Of a DNA stretch of 64,000 nt, positions 25,106 to 32,410 are shown piece after piece. A program made the translations under genes and the position numbers. A model generated the notes under the pieces. That model had not been told where the DNA came from and searched no databases. It saw nothing but the letters and a program-made list of their open reading frames with translations. The stretch's first letter is position 1; each line of letters begins with the position of its first letter. Source of the DNA: CAZWCX01 sp964632945 (GTDB lineage: Bacteria; Planctomycetota; MHYJ01; WSZJ01; CAZWCX01); the NCBI GenBank assembly GCA_964632945.1, contig CAZWCX010000021.1, positions 1 to 64,000 of the forward strand, in the 5' to 3' direction.

Positions 25106-27625
25106 CTACTTCCCCGCCTGGAGCCACTGGGCCCACTGCTGGATCGCCTGTTCGCGCTGTTCGAGCGGGGTTTCCGGGGTGAGCGGGGATTGAATGTTGG
25201 TCAGGACGCCGAGGTGATGGGAAGCCGCCGGCCAGTCGGCGGGGTCGCCGTCGGCAAGGATGGACAGCAACACGGGGACCGCATCCCGGCCGATGCGCGC
25301 GAGTTCCTGCGCCAGCGCGCGCAGGGCTTCGGCGGCGGCCCCGCGCGAGCGCGCGACGACGTCGCGCACGGTCCGGTTCAGTTCCTCCTTGCGCTCCTGG
25401 GAGGCGGAGGCCGCCTTGAGGGCGATCGCGCGCAGTTCCTCGAGGCGGGGGCGCAGGGCCTCCGGCGGCGGAGGCGTGCCGGCGAGCAGGCGCTGGACTT
25501 CGGCCAGGACCGTGTCGAATTCCTTCTTGAGCAGGCGTACGGCCAAGCGCTCGACCTTGATGCTCCACCAGTCCGCGGAGCCGGCCTCGCTGCCGTCCAA
25601 CAATTCCCCGAAGATCTTGAAGGCGGCGTCGGCATTCCCCAGTTCGCGGTAAAGGATGCCGAGCTGCGTCTTCACTTCGCGGTTCTCGGGCCACCACTTG
25701 GCGCTGGTCTCCAGGATCGGCTGCGCATCCTTCCACTCCTTGGCCTCGAACAGGGCCTTGCCGAGGCGGAGTTGGACGGCGGCCTGGGCAGGGGTGAGGC
25801 GTCCTGGCTCGCTCGACGCCGCGGGGGCGAGCCGGCGCAGGACATCGACGGCCTCCTTCGGGTGTTTGGCGGCGTAGAGCTTGTCGACCAGGGATTCGAG
25901 GAGCGGGACCGACTTCCCTGCGAGCGCGAGCATGGCGGTCCAGGCGGCCTTGGCGACGCGCGGCTCCGTGTCGTCGAGCACCGGCAGCAGGACGTCGAGG
26001 GTGGCGGCGTTGCCGAGTTTGCCGAGGGACTGGGCGGCGAGTTCGCGCACCACCGGATCCTTGTCCTGGCGCACGGTCCGGCCGAGGGCCTCGCTGGCGC
26101 CGGCGTCGCCGATCCGTCCGAGCGCCTCCACGGCGGTCTGGCGCACGTCGGTGAACTGATCCTCGAGGAGGGCGACGAGCGCGCCGGAGGCCTCCGGGCG
26201 ACCGAGCTTGCCCAGGCTGTTGGCGGCGGACCAGCGCGCGGCGTGATCCGCCTCCGGATGGCTTCCGGCCAGGAATTCGACCAGGATCGGAACCGCCTCG
26301 GGGTCGCCGATCTCGCCGAGCGCGTCGAGGATGCCCTTGACCACCGCGGGCTGGTCGCGCCGCGCGGCGAGGATCGTCTTGAGCTTGGGCAGGGCGGTGC
26401 GCGCGCGCACGACCTTGACCCCCTCGATCACCCCGAGGAGGACGGCAGGGTCGGGTTCGTCGAGGGCGCCGACGAGGAGCGGCAAGACGTTCGGCGTGGC
26501 GATGCGCGCAAGCGACCGCGCCGCGGCGCGACGGGCCTCCTGTTCCTGGACGGGCGCGAGGAACCGGCCGACCGCATCGGCCGCGGGGGCGTCGCCGATT
26601 TCGCCCAGGCAGCGGATCGCCGCCAGGACGATGCGGCGGTCGGGGTCCTCGAGCAGGCGCATCACCGCCGGCAGCGCGGCCGCCGATTTCTGCCGGCCGA
26701 CCTTGGACAGCTCATCGAGCACCCGGTCCCGCACCTCGGCGAACTCCCGGTTCTCGAGAAATCCCAGCAGCAGCTGGACCTCGGCGTCCGGCTTGCCGCT
26801 TGCGCGGGCGGCCTCGAGGCGGATCTGCACGATCGTCCCGTTCAGCTCCCGGACCTTGGCCTGCAGGGCCTGCACGTCGGTGTCGACGGTCGGGACGGAG
26901 CCCGCGGCGGCCTGCAGGGCATCCTCCAGCCACCTTTCGCGGCCGCGATCCCCGTTCCGATCCCACCAGGCGTTCCAGTCCGACCGGCTCGGGAAGCGGG
27001 CGAAGGTGAGCGCGTGCAGCGCCTTTTGCGTTTCGGCCGTGATCTCCTCCGGGTGCCCCTCGAGCAGGGGCAGCAGCACCGGGACGGCATGCGCGCTGCG
27101 CGTGAGCCCGAGCGCCAGGATCACCCGCTTGCGCAGCGCGACGCCGTTGGTCTGCGCCTTGAGCACCTGGGACAGCGCCTGGACCATCGCCTTGTCGGAG
27201 ATCTCCCCGACCGCGGCGAGCGCGGCCTGCTGAACCGGCTCCCGGGTGGACACCAGGAGAGCGGCGATTTCGGGGGCGAAACGCGCATCCCGGTTCCCGG
27301 CTGCGGCGGCGAGGACGGCGAGGAGGACCGGTTCGCGATCCGACTTGAACGCGTCGCGCAGGACCGCGGCCGCCTCCGGTCCGCTGCGCTCGAACAGGGC
27401 ATCGGCGGCCATCACGCGGGCTTCGGGGGCGACCTCCCCGAACAGGCGCAGGCGCAGGTCGGCGACGCCGAGGGCGCGCGGGTCTGCCGGGGCGTCCCCC
27501 GGGCCGGAGGATTGCGCGACCGGCGGCGGGTGAGGCGGGTCGAGTGGCTCCGGATCCGCGAGCGCTCCACGCGCCGCCAGCAAAGCGGCGAGGATGAGGG
27601 CGGCAGGCGACGAAACTCGGGACAT
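25106..27625 (-). CDS. Exported HEAT-repeat and TPR protein
   Basis: The protein has 839 residues. Residues 1-23 form a signal peptide (AALILAALLAARGALA). The body consists of at least ten HEAT-like repeats with the pattern 'A...LG.IGD..A...L' (for example ILDALGEIGDPEAVPILVE), broken by a coiled-coil insert near 245-280 and followed by tetratricopeptide helices at about 630-700. It is probably a periplasmic scaffold. It is the first gene of an operon with the M16 peptidase, so the two may work on the same substrate. A near-consensus promoter lies just upstream. Confidence 0.9.
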   Translation of the reverse strand: MSRVSSPAALILAALLAARGALADPEPLDPPHPPPVAQSSGPGDAPADPRALGVADLRLRLFGEVAPEARVMAADALFERSGPEAAAVLRDAFKSDREPVLLAVLAAAAGNRDARFAPEIAALLVSTREPVQQAALAAVGEISDKAMVQALSQVLKAQTNGVALRKRVILALGLTRSAHAVPVLLPLLEGHPEEITAETQKALHALTFARFPSRSDWNAWWDRNGDRGRERWLEDALQAAAGSVPTVDTDVQALQAKVRELNGTIVQIRLEAARASGKPDAEVQLLLGFLENREFAEVRDRVLDELSKVGRQKSAAALPAVMRLLEDPDRRIVLAAIRCLGEIGDAPAADAVGRFLAPVQEQEARRAAARSLARIATPNVLPLLVGALDEPDPAVLLGVIEGVKVVRARTALPKLKTILAARRDQPAVVKGILDALGEIGDPEAVPILVEFLAGSHPEADHAARWSAANSLGKLGRPEASGALVALLEDQFTDVRQTAVEALGRIGDAGASEALGRTVRQDKDPVVRELAAQSLGKLGNAATLDVLLPVLDDTEPRVAKAAWTAMLALAGKSVPLLESLVDKLYAAKHPKEAVDVLRRLAPAASSEPGRLTPAQAAVQLRLGKALFEAKEWKDAQPILETSAKWWPENREVKTQLGILYRELGNADAAFKIFGELLDGSEAGSADWWSIKVERLAVRLLKKEFDTVLAEVQRLLAGTPPPPEALRPRLEELRAIALKAASASQERKEELNRTVRDVVARSRGAAAEALRALAQELARIGRDAVPVLLSILADGDPADWPAASHHLGVLTNIQSPLTPETPLEQREQAIQQWAQWLQAGK

Positions 27626-27658
27626 GGCAGCGGCTCGCGATCGGGGGGCCTGGGCCGA

Positions 27659-27687
27659 TTATAGGTCGGCTGCGGGAGGGCGTCAAT
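27659..27687 (-). promoter_or_regulatory. Promoter of the HEAT-repeat/M16 operon
   Basis: Minus strand TTGACG (27682-27687), 17 nt, TATAAT (27659-27664, perfect -10). The start would be near 27652, giving a leader of about 27 nt to the ATG at 27625. Confidence 0.75.
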
Positions 27688-27958
27688 GCCGGATCCCGGG
27701 CGCCGGTCCCCGGTTCCGGCGAAACCAAAAAAAAGACTTGCTCCGCGCGTCCGCCGGCCGGGCGGAAATCCGTTCCCGCCGGCGCGGCGCCGATCGTATA
27801 ATCCGAGGCCGAAGGGGGCATCCCGGCGCGGGCCGGGGTCCCGGGCCGGACGCGAATCGGCCCGGCCGGTCCGCGGGTCGCTCCCGTTCCCCTGTCGCGG
27901 GAGGGGACTTCCGCCCGTTTTCGACCGTTTCGCGGCCGCTGCCCCGGGGGCCCACGAC
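27688..27958. other. Divergent intergenic region, otherwise featureless
   Basis: Together with the promoter above this makes a 333-nt space between two divergent genes. On the plus strand a perfect TATAAT (27797-27802) faces the kinase gene but has no recognisable -35 box. No ORF or hairpin of note was seen. Confidence 0.4.
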
Positions 27959-29518
27959 ATGACCCCATCGGGACTCCACCTCCTCCTCGGCCGCCTGGCC
28001 ATCCGTCGCGGTTGGGTCACCCCCAAGCAGCTCGACGAGTGCTTGAAAATCCAACGCCGCCAGCAGGTCCGCGTCCAGCTCGGCATGCTCATGGTCGAGC
28101 GCGGCCTCCTCAATCTCGAGCAGGTGGAGACGCTGCTGCTCGAGCAGGAGCGTCGCCTGCGCCAGCGGTCCCGGCGGGACGGTCTGCCCCTGCGCGAGGT
28201 CCTGTTCGGCAACGCCGTCGTTTCCCAGGGACTCCTCCACGAGCACCAGGTCCATGAGTGCTTGCGTGAGCAGGCGCGCCTCCAGGAATCCGGCGAGCAC
28301 GTGCGGCTGGGCGAAATCATGGTGCGCCGGGGCCTGCTGACGCCCCGCCAGGTGGAATCCGCCCTGCGTCGCCGCCACAAGCGGATCATGTGCNNNNNNN
28401 NNNGCGATCGATGCACCGTCCACTACAACGTCTGGTGGAGCGACGCCGACCCGGAGACCGGCGAGTCGCGCGCCGAACCGAAGCCCCCGAAGCGCGTCCA
28501 CTGCCCCGCCTGCAAGACCCTCCTCGTCGACGCCGACGAGGACGAGGCGGAGGAGCCCTCGCCGAACGACACGGTGAACCTCACCCACGCCGAGGAGAGC
28601 GGGGGGAGCGTGGCCGTGGCCCGCGTGACCACGCCGACCGACGTGCTCGCGGACCTCATCCTGAGCCCGGGAGAGGGCTCCGACGGCCCCCGGCGGTTCG
28701 GTCCCTTTCGGGTCACCGGCGAGATCCGACGCGGCGGGCAGAGCCTGTTCGTCGCCTCCTCGCGCAAGCCGGGGTCGCCCGTGGTCGGCGTGAAGATCCT
28801 CGTCAGCACCGACCCCGCCGAGGTGAGGGAGTTTCTCTCCGAGGCCTGGCTGCTCGAACGCGTCCGGCATCCGCACATCCTGAAGGCCCACAGCCACGGG
28901 ATCGCGGAAGGCCACGCGTACATCGAGTTGGAGATCGTGCAGGGTCTGCCGCTGGACCGATACATTCACGACCGCGGGCCGATGCCGGCGGAGGAAATCC
29001 GGCGCATCTTCCTCCCCATCGTCAACGCCGTCGAACACATCCACCGCATGGGGTTCGTGCACCGGGACCTGAAGCCCGCCAACATCATCCTGCGGGCCTC
29101 GGAGAACGAGCGCCCGGTCCTGATCGACTTCGGCCTGGCCTGCCCGGTGACGCGTTCCTCCCGCATCAGCCGGAGCCGGCGGGCGGCGCGGATGATCGAG
29201 GGATCCCCGCCGTACATGAGTCCCGAGCAGGCCGCCGGGCAGCCCGGCGGGTGCAAGCGCCGGACCGACATCTACGCGCTCGGCGCGACCCTCTACGAGA
29301 TGCTGACCGGGCTTCCCCCGTTCGCGGGCGACCATCCGGCGCAGATCATCGATCGTGTGATGAACGAGTCGCCCCAACCGCCCTCGGCCCTGAATCCGGA
29401 CGTCGACCCGCGACTCGAGCGGATCTGCCTGAAGGCGATGGAGCGTGAGCCGCAGCGCCGCTACCGCTGGCCTCGGACCATGAAGATGGAGTTGTTGAAT
29501 TGTTTACGGGGATCGTGA
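27959..29518 (+). CDS. Ser/Thr protein kinase with MshEN-like repeats and zinc ribbon
   Basis: The protein has about 519 residues including 4 unknown ones. Residues 8-142 hold three copies of the MshEN-like helical unit (LAIRRGWVTPKQLDECL, VLFGNAVVSQGLLHEHQ, IMVRRGLLTPRQVESAL). Residues 145-186 form a zinc ribbon (C145, C152, C182, C185) interrupted by the N gap. The kinase domain (248-519) has K279, HRD (368-370) and DFG (390-392); the P-loop RRGGQSL is weak. No transmembrane segment. The end overlaps the riboflavin synthase start by 19 nt, so the two are coupled. The N-terminal units link it to the pseudokinase at 114. The reading frame across the gap is unverified. Confidence 0.85.
   Translation: MTPSGLHLLLGRLAIRRGWVTPKQLDECLKIQRRQQVRVQLGMLMVERGLLNLEQVETLLLEQERRLRQRSRRDGLPLREVLFGNAVVSQGLLHEHQVHECLREQARLQESGEHVRLGEIMVRRGLLTPRQVESALRRRHKRIMCXXXXDRCTVHYNVWWSDADPETGESRAEPKPPKRVHCPACKTLLVDADEDEAEEPSPNDTVNLTHAEESGGSVAVARVTTPTDVLADLILSPGEGSDGPRRFGPFRVTGEIRRGGQSLFVASSRKPGSPVVGVKILVSTDPAEVREFLSEAWLLERVRHPHILKAHSHGIAEGHAYIELEIVQGLPLDRYIHDRGPMPAEEIRRIFLPIVNAVEHIHRMGFVHRDLKPANIILRASENERPVLIDFGLACPVTRSSRISRSRRAARMIEGSPPYMSPEQAAGQPGGCKRRTDIYALGATLYEMLTGLPPFAGDHPAQIIDRVMNESPQPPSALNPDVDPRLERICLKAMEREPQRRYRWPRTMKMELLNCLRGS
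28394..28403. other. Assembly gap (10 N)
   Basis: Ten N bases lie inside the kinase gene, in its zinc-ribbon region. Ten is a common placeholder, so the true length is unknown; the frame happens to stay open across it. Confidence 0.95.
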
Positions 29519-30093
29519 TCCATGTCGGCGTGATCGACGCCGTGACCGACGTTCCCGGCGGCCGCGAACTGCGCGTGCGAATCGGCCCTCTGGCCGGGCG
29601 CACCGGCCCCGGCGACAGCATCGCCGTGGACGGCGTTTGCCTGACCGCCGCGGATCTCGCCGGAGAATCCGTCCGCTTCACCGCCGTGGAAGAAACCCTC
29701 CGGCGCACCACGCTGGGCGACCGCGCCGCGGGGGACCGCGTCAACCTCGAACCGGCCGCCCGCATGGGAGACCCGATCGGCGGACACCTGGTGCAGGGCC
29801 ACATCGACGGCACCGGGCGCGTCCGCTCGGTGGAGACGCGCGGAGCCGATCACGTCGTCACCATCGAAGTCCCGGCCGAGCTCGCGTACGGGATGGTGGA
29901 GAAGGGCTCCGTCGCCGTCGACGGGATCTCGCTGACGGTGGTGGAGGCCCGCAAGGATGCGTTCACCGTCGCGCTCGTTCCGTACACGCTTGCCCACACG
30001 ACCCTGGGATCCAAAGGGGCGGGCGCGCGGGTGAACGTCGAGGTCGACGTGATGGGGAAGTACGTGCGCAAGTACGTCGAGGCGATGCGGTAG
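29500..30093 (+). CDS. ribE: Riboflavin synthase (alpha subunit)
   Basis: The protein has 197 residues and makes riboflavin by dismutation of two lumazines. It starts with the family's invariant MFTGIV, here from a TTG codon inside the end of the kinase gene, with GGAG 9 nt upstream. The two tandem lumazine-binding barrels are visible, each with its conserved block: DGVCLTA..LGDRAAGDRVNLEPA and DGISLTVV..LGSKGAGARVNVE, plus GGHLVQGHIDGTG. The length is normal. Other rib genes are not in the window. Confidence 0.95.
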   Translation: MFTGIVIHVGVIDAVTDVPGGRELRVRIGPLAGRTGPGDSIAVDGVCLTAADLAGESVRFTAVEETLRRTTLGDRAAGDRVNLEPAARMGDPIGGHLVQGHIDGTGRVRSVETRGADHVVTIEVPAELAYGMVEKGSVAVDGISLTVVEARKDAFTVALVPYTLAHTTLGSKGAGARVNVEVDVMGKYVRKYVEAMR

Positions 30094-30281
30094 GACCCGG
30101 GAGCCGGCCCGGAGTTCCCTTCCCGCGGGGCGGCCCGCCCGCCTCGCGCCGCGACCCCGGATCGCAGCCCGCCGCCCGCAGCCGGTCCCATCTCGCACGG
30201 CACGGCACGAAAACCGCGCATGGGCGGCCCCGCGAATGCGGACGGTTCGCCGGCCCCCGGTCCGGGCGGAGCGTTCCCGCG

Positions 30282-30587
30282 CTACGCCGGACTTCGGCGA
30301 GCCAGCACCTGCGCGCACAATCCCTCGAGTCGGGCGAAGTAGTCGCCGGACTCGCCGGTCATCCCCGCGCGGACCGCCTGCACCTGCGCGATGCACTGCT
30401 CGAGCAACTGCCACCGCTCGTCGTCCATCGCGCCTGCGGTGGCGAACCAGTCCGACAAGCAGGCGTTGGCGTCGGCGTCGAGCATCATCAGGTCGATCCC
30501 CTCGACCTCCTGTCCCTCGCATTCGCGCGGCAGTCGCGTCTTCTTGTGACTCCGCCACACCTCGTGCAGGTCGGCTTCTCCGGACAT
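30282..30587 (-). CDS. Small hypothetical protein
   Basis: The protein has 101 residues, acidic and predicted mainly helical, with no signal or membrane segment and no family I recognise. The pattern (DADANACLSDWFATAGAMDD...LEQCIAQVQAVRAGMTGESGDY) is clearly protein-like. GAGGAG lies 8 nt before the ATG. It follows the acyltransferase gene by 17 nt and is probably in the same operon. Confidence 0.75.
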   Translation of the reverse strand: MSGEADLHEVWRSHKKTRLPRECEGQEVEGIDLMMLDADANACLSDWFATAGAMDDERWQLLEQCIAQVQAVRAGMTGESGDYFARLEGLCAQVLARRSPA

Positions 30588-30604
30588 CGGCGTCTCCTCG
30601 ACGG

Positions 30605-31300
30605 TCACACGACGTAGGGTCGGGTCTCCAGGAGTCCCGTGGTGCAGGTCAGGTCGGTGGTCCGGCGAATCACCCGCCCGGGGTTCCCGGCCACCACCGA
30701 ATGAGGGGGCACGTCCCGATGGACGACCGCCCCGGCGGCCACCAGGGAGCCTTCTCCGATCACCACGTACGGCAGGATCGTCGCGTTCACCCCGACTTGT
30801 ACACCCTTGTGCAGCGTGGGGCCGCGCATGCATTCGCGGGACTTCGCGCAGCCGGGGTGCAGGTCGTTGGCGATCGTCACTCCCGGCGCCAGGAAGACGT
30901 CGTCCTCCAGGACGGTGAACTGCGCGATGTAGCAGTTGCAGTGGATCTTGACCCGGTCGCCGATCACGCATCCGTAGTCGATCGTGGTCGAGTTCCAGAC
31001 CCGGAAGTCCCGGCCGATGGAGTTCTGCTCGCGGATCACCACGTGATGCCCGGTCTCGATCCCGTCGCCGATCGTGGTTCCGACGTAGACGATCGTGCCC
31101 GCGCGGATGCGCGCGTCCCGGCCGATCACCAGGTCCTGCGTGGGGATCGCGCGGCCGGTCGGGTGGCCAAGCACGGCCGTGGGATGGACTTCACTGCCCG
31201 GGCCGAGGCGAATCGGCGTCCGGGGGCTTGCGGCGACGCGCGCCTTGGGCCGCTTTTCCGCCTTCTTCGAGGGCTTGCGTCCGGTCGGGGTCCGCTTCAC
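30605..31300 (-). CDS. Left-handed beta-helix (hexapeptide) acyltransferase
   Basis: The protein has 231 residues from the chosen GTG. It contains many [IV]-G-x4 hexapeptide turns (VIGRDARIRAGTIVYVG, IGDGIETGHHVVI, IGEGSLVAAGAVVHRDVP) and the closing VVAGNPGRVIRR typical of acetyltransferases that modify sugars or nucleotide sugars. The first 40 residues are basic and extended. The GTG at 31300 follows GAGGA by 6 nt; the frame is open for 81 more codons upstream but that part does not look like protein. The acceptor substrate is unknown, and no glycan cluster surrounds it. Confidence 0.85.
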   Translation of the reverse strand: MKRTPTGRKPSKKAEKRPKARVAASPRTPIRLGPGSEVHPTAVLGHPTGRAIPTQDLVIGRDARIRAGTIVYVGTTIGDGIETGHHVVIREQNSIGRDFRVWNSTTIDYGCVIGDRVKIHCNCYIAQFTVLEDDVFLAPGVTIANDLHPGCAKSRECMRGPTLHKGVQVGVNATILPYVVIGEGSLVAAGAVVHRDVPPHSVVAGNPGRVIRRTTDLTCTTGLLETRPYVV

Positions 31301-32410
31301 CGAATTCCTCACTCCCAAACGGGCGGAGCCGAGCCCGACGATCCGGGTCGGCCCGCTCCCCTTGCCTGCTCCTCCGCGCGAACCGGGTTCCAACTCCGAC
31401 TCCGCCACCCACGCCGCCGCCCGTCGAGATGCTCCCCGCGACGGGGAGATCGTTGGCGGGGGGAGGTGTGCAGTCGACCGGAGGGACGTCCCGGAGTCGT
31501 CGGGTTCGCGCACCCTCCGGCGTGAGGACGGAAGAAACCTCACTCCGGGTCGCAGGGTCGCCGTCCAAGGTACCGCCCGCGGTCGGTCGGTTCAAGGAGT
31601 TCGAGATCGCGCCGCCGGCCAGCGGTCCCCGCCGCAGGCCGGGAATCGCGGACGCGGGAGCCGCGGCCCGACTCTGCGCGGCCCCGGATCTTCCCCCGGG
31701 CCTCGTTTCTCCTCCCGGATGCCGGGATGGGGAAGGGTACGAAGCTCGATCAGGGTTGATGTCAGGGAAAGCCCGCTCACCGGAATTCGTTCCGGGAAGA
31801 CGCGGGGTCGCTGACCACGGCGAGGGCGGGGCCGGAAACGCATGCCGGGCCAGGCCGCGTCGCCGGTTCCACTGGACCTCTTTCCATGGGCGATCCTACC
31901 GGCGATCGGCGGCGCGGCGCCGGCCACGATGCACGGCGAGGGGGGGGCCCCGAAGATCAAAGCGGGATCCGAGCGGGAAGAGAATCACCCATACGCATTA
32001 GGGGAGTGGCTGAACCTCCGAAGGGGTGCGAAAGGGAGGGTCTCCCTCCGTTCTCTCCCCTCCCCCGTAGGGTCTTTTCCCATCTCCCGCAACCCCGGTT
32101 GACGGCGGATTAGGGATCGCGTTACGGTGTAGCAATCTGGGTTTCCACGCGCCTCGCCCGCACGGTTCACACTCCGGGCCGGGCCTGGATCCAGGCGCGA
32201 GCTCCGGTTCGCGCGGTTCTTGGGACGGGAGTCACCCACCATGCGCGGGATGCGCGGCTTGATCCACTTCCATGCGTGGGGCGTTGAATCGGCCCGCCCC
32301 CACGCCCACCATTCGTTCGCGGTCGCCATCCCTCTCCCTGGGGGATCGGCTGTCGCTGCAGGCTCGATCCCCCCACGGCGGCCCGATTCGACGTGAAAGG
32401 AAGCCGCTCC
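31301..32410. other. 1.1-kb region without a convincing gene
   Basis: Open frames here on both strands give Pro/Arg/Gly-rich nonsense without start sites or motifs. The only structure seen is nested pairing at 32001-32060: GGGGAG (32001-32006) with CTCCCC (32055-32060), and inside it a 6-bp hairpin GGAGGG-TCTC-CCTCC-like (32035-32049). A promoter candidate for the hybrid kinase lies at 32099-32128. The region may hold a decayed gene or a long regulatory leader. Confidence 0.5.
32099..32128 (+). promoter_or_regulatory. Weak promoter candidate for the hybrid histidine kinase
   Basis: TTGACG (32099-32104), 18 nt, TACGGT (32123-32128). It would leave a leader of about 275 nt, which is long. Confidence 0.35.

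Noticed and set aside
27797..27802. A perfect TATAAT upstream of the kinase at 27959
   Set aside because: No acceptable -35 box at 16-18 nt.
31592..31960. A 122-codon minus-strand ORF in the gene-free region
   Set aside because: Pro/Arg/Gly-rich product, no ribosome site, no domain, and overlapping frames on both strands are equally open.
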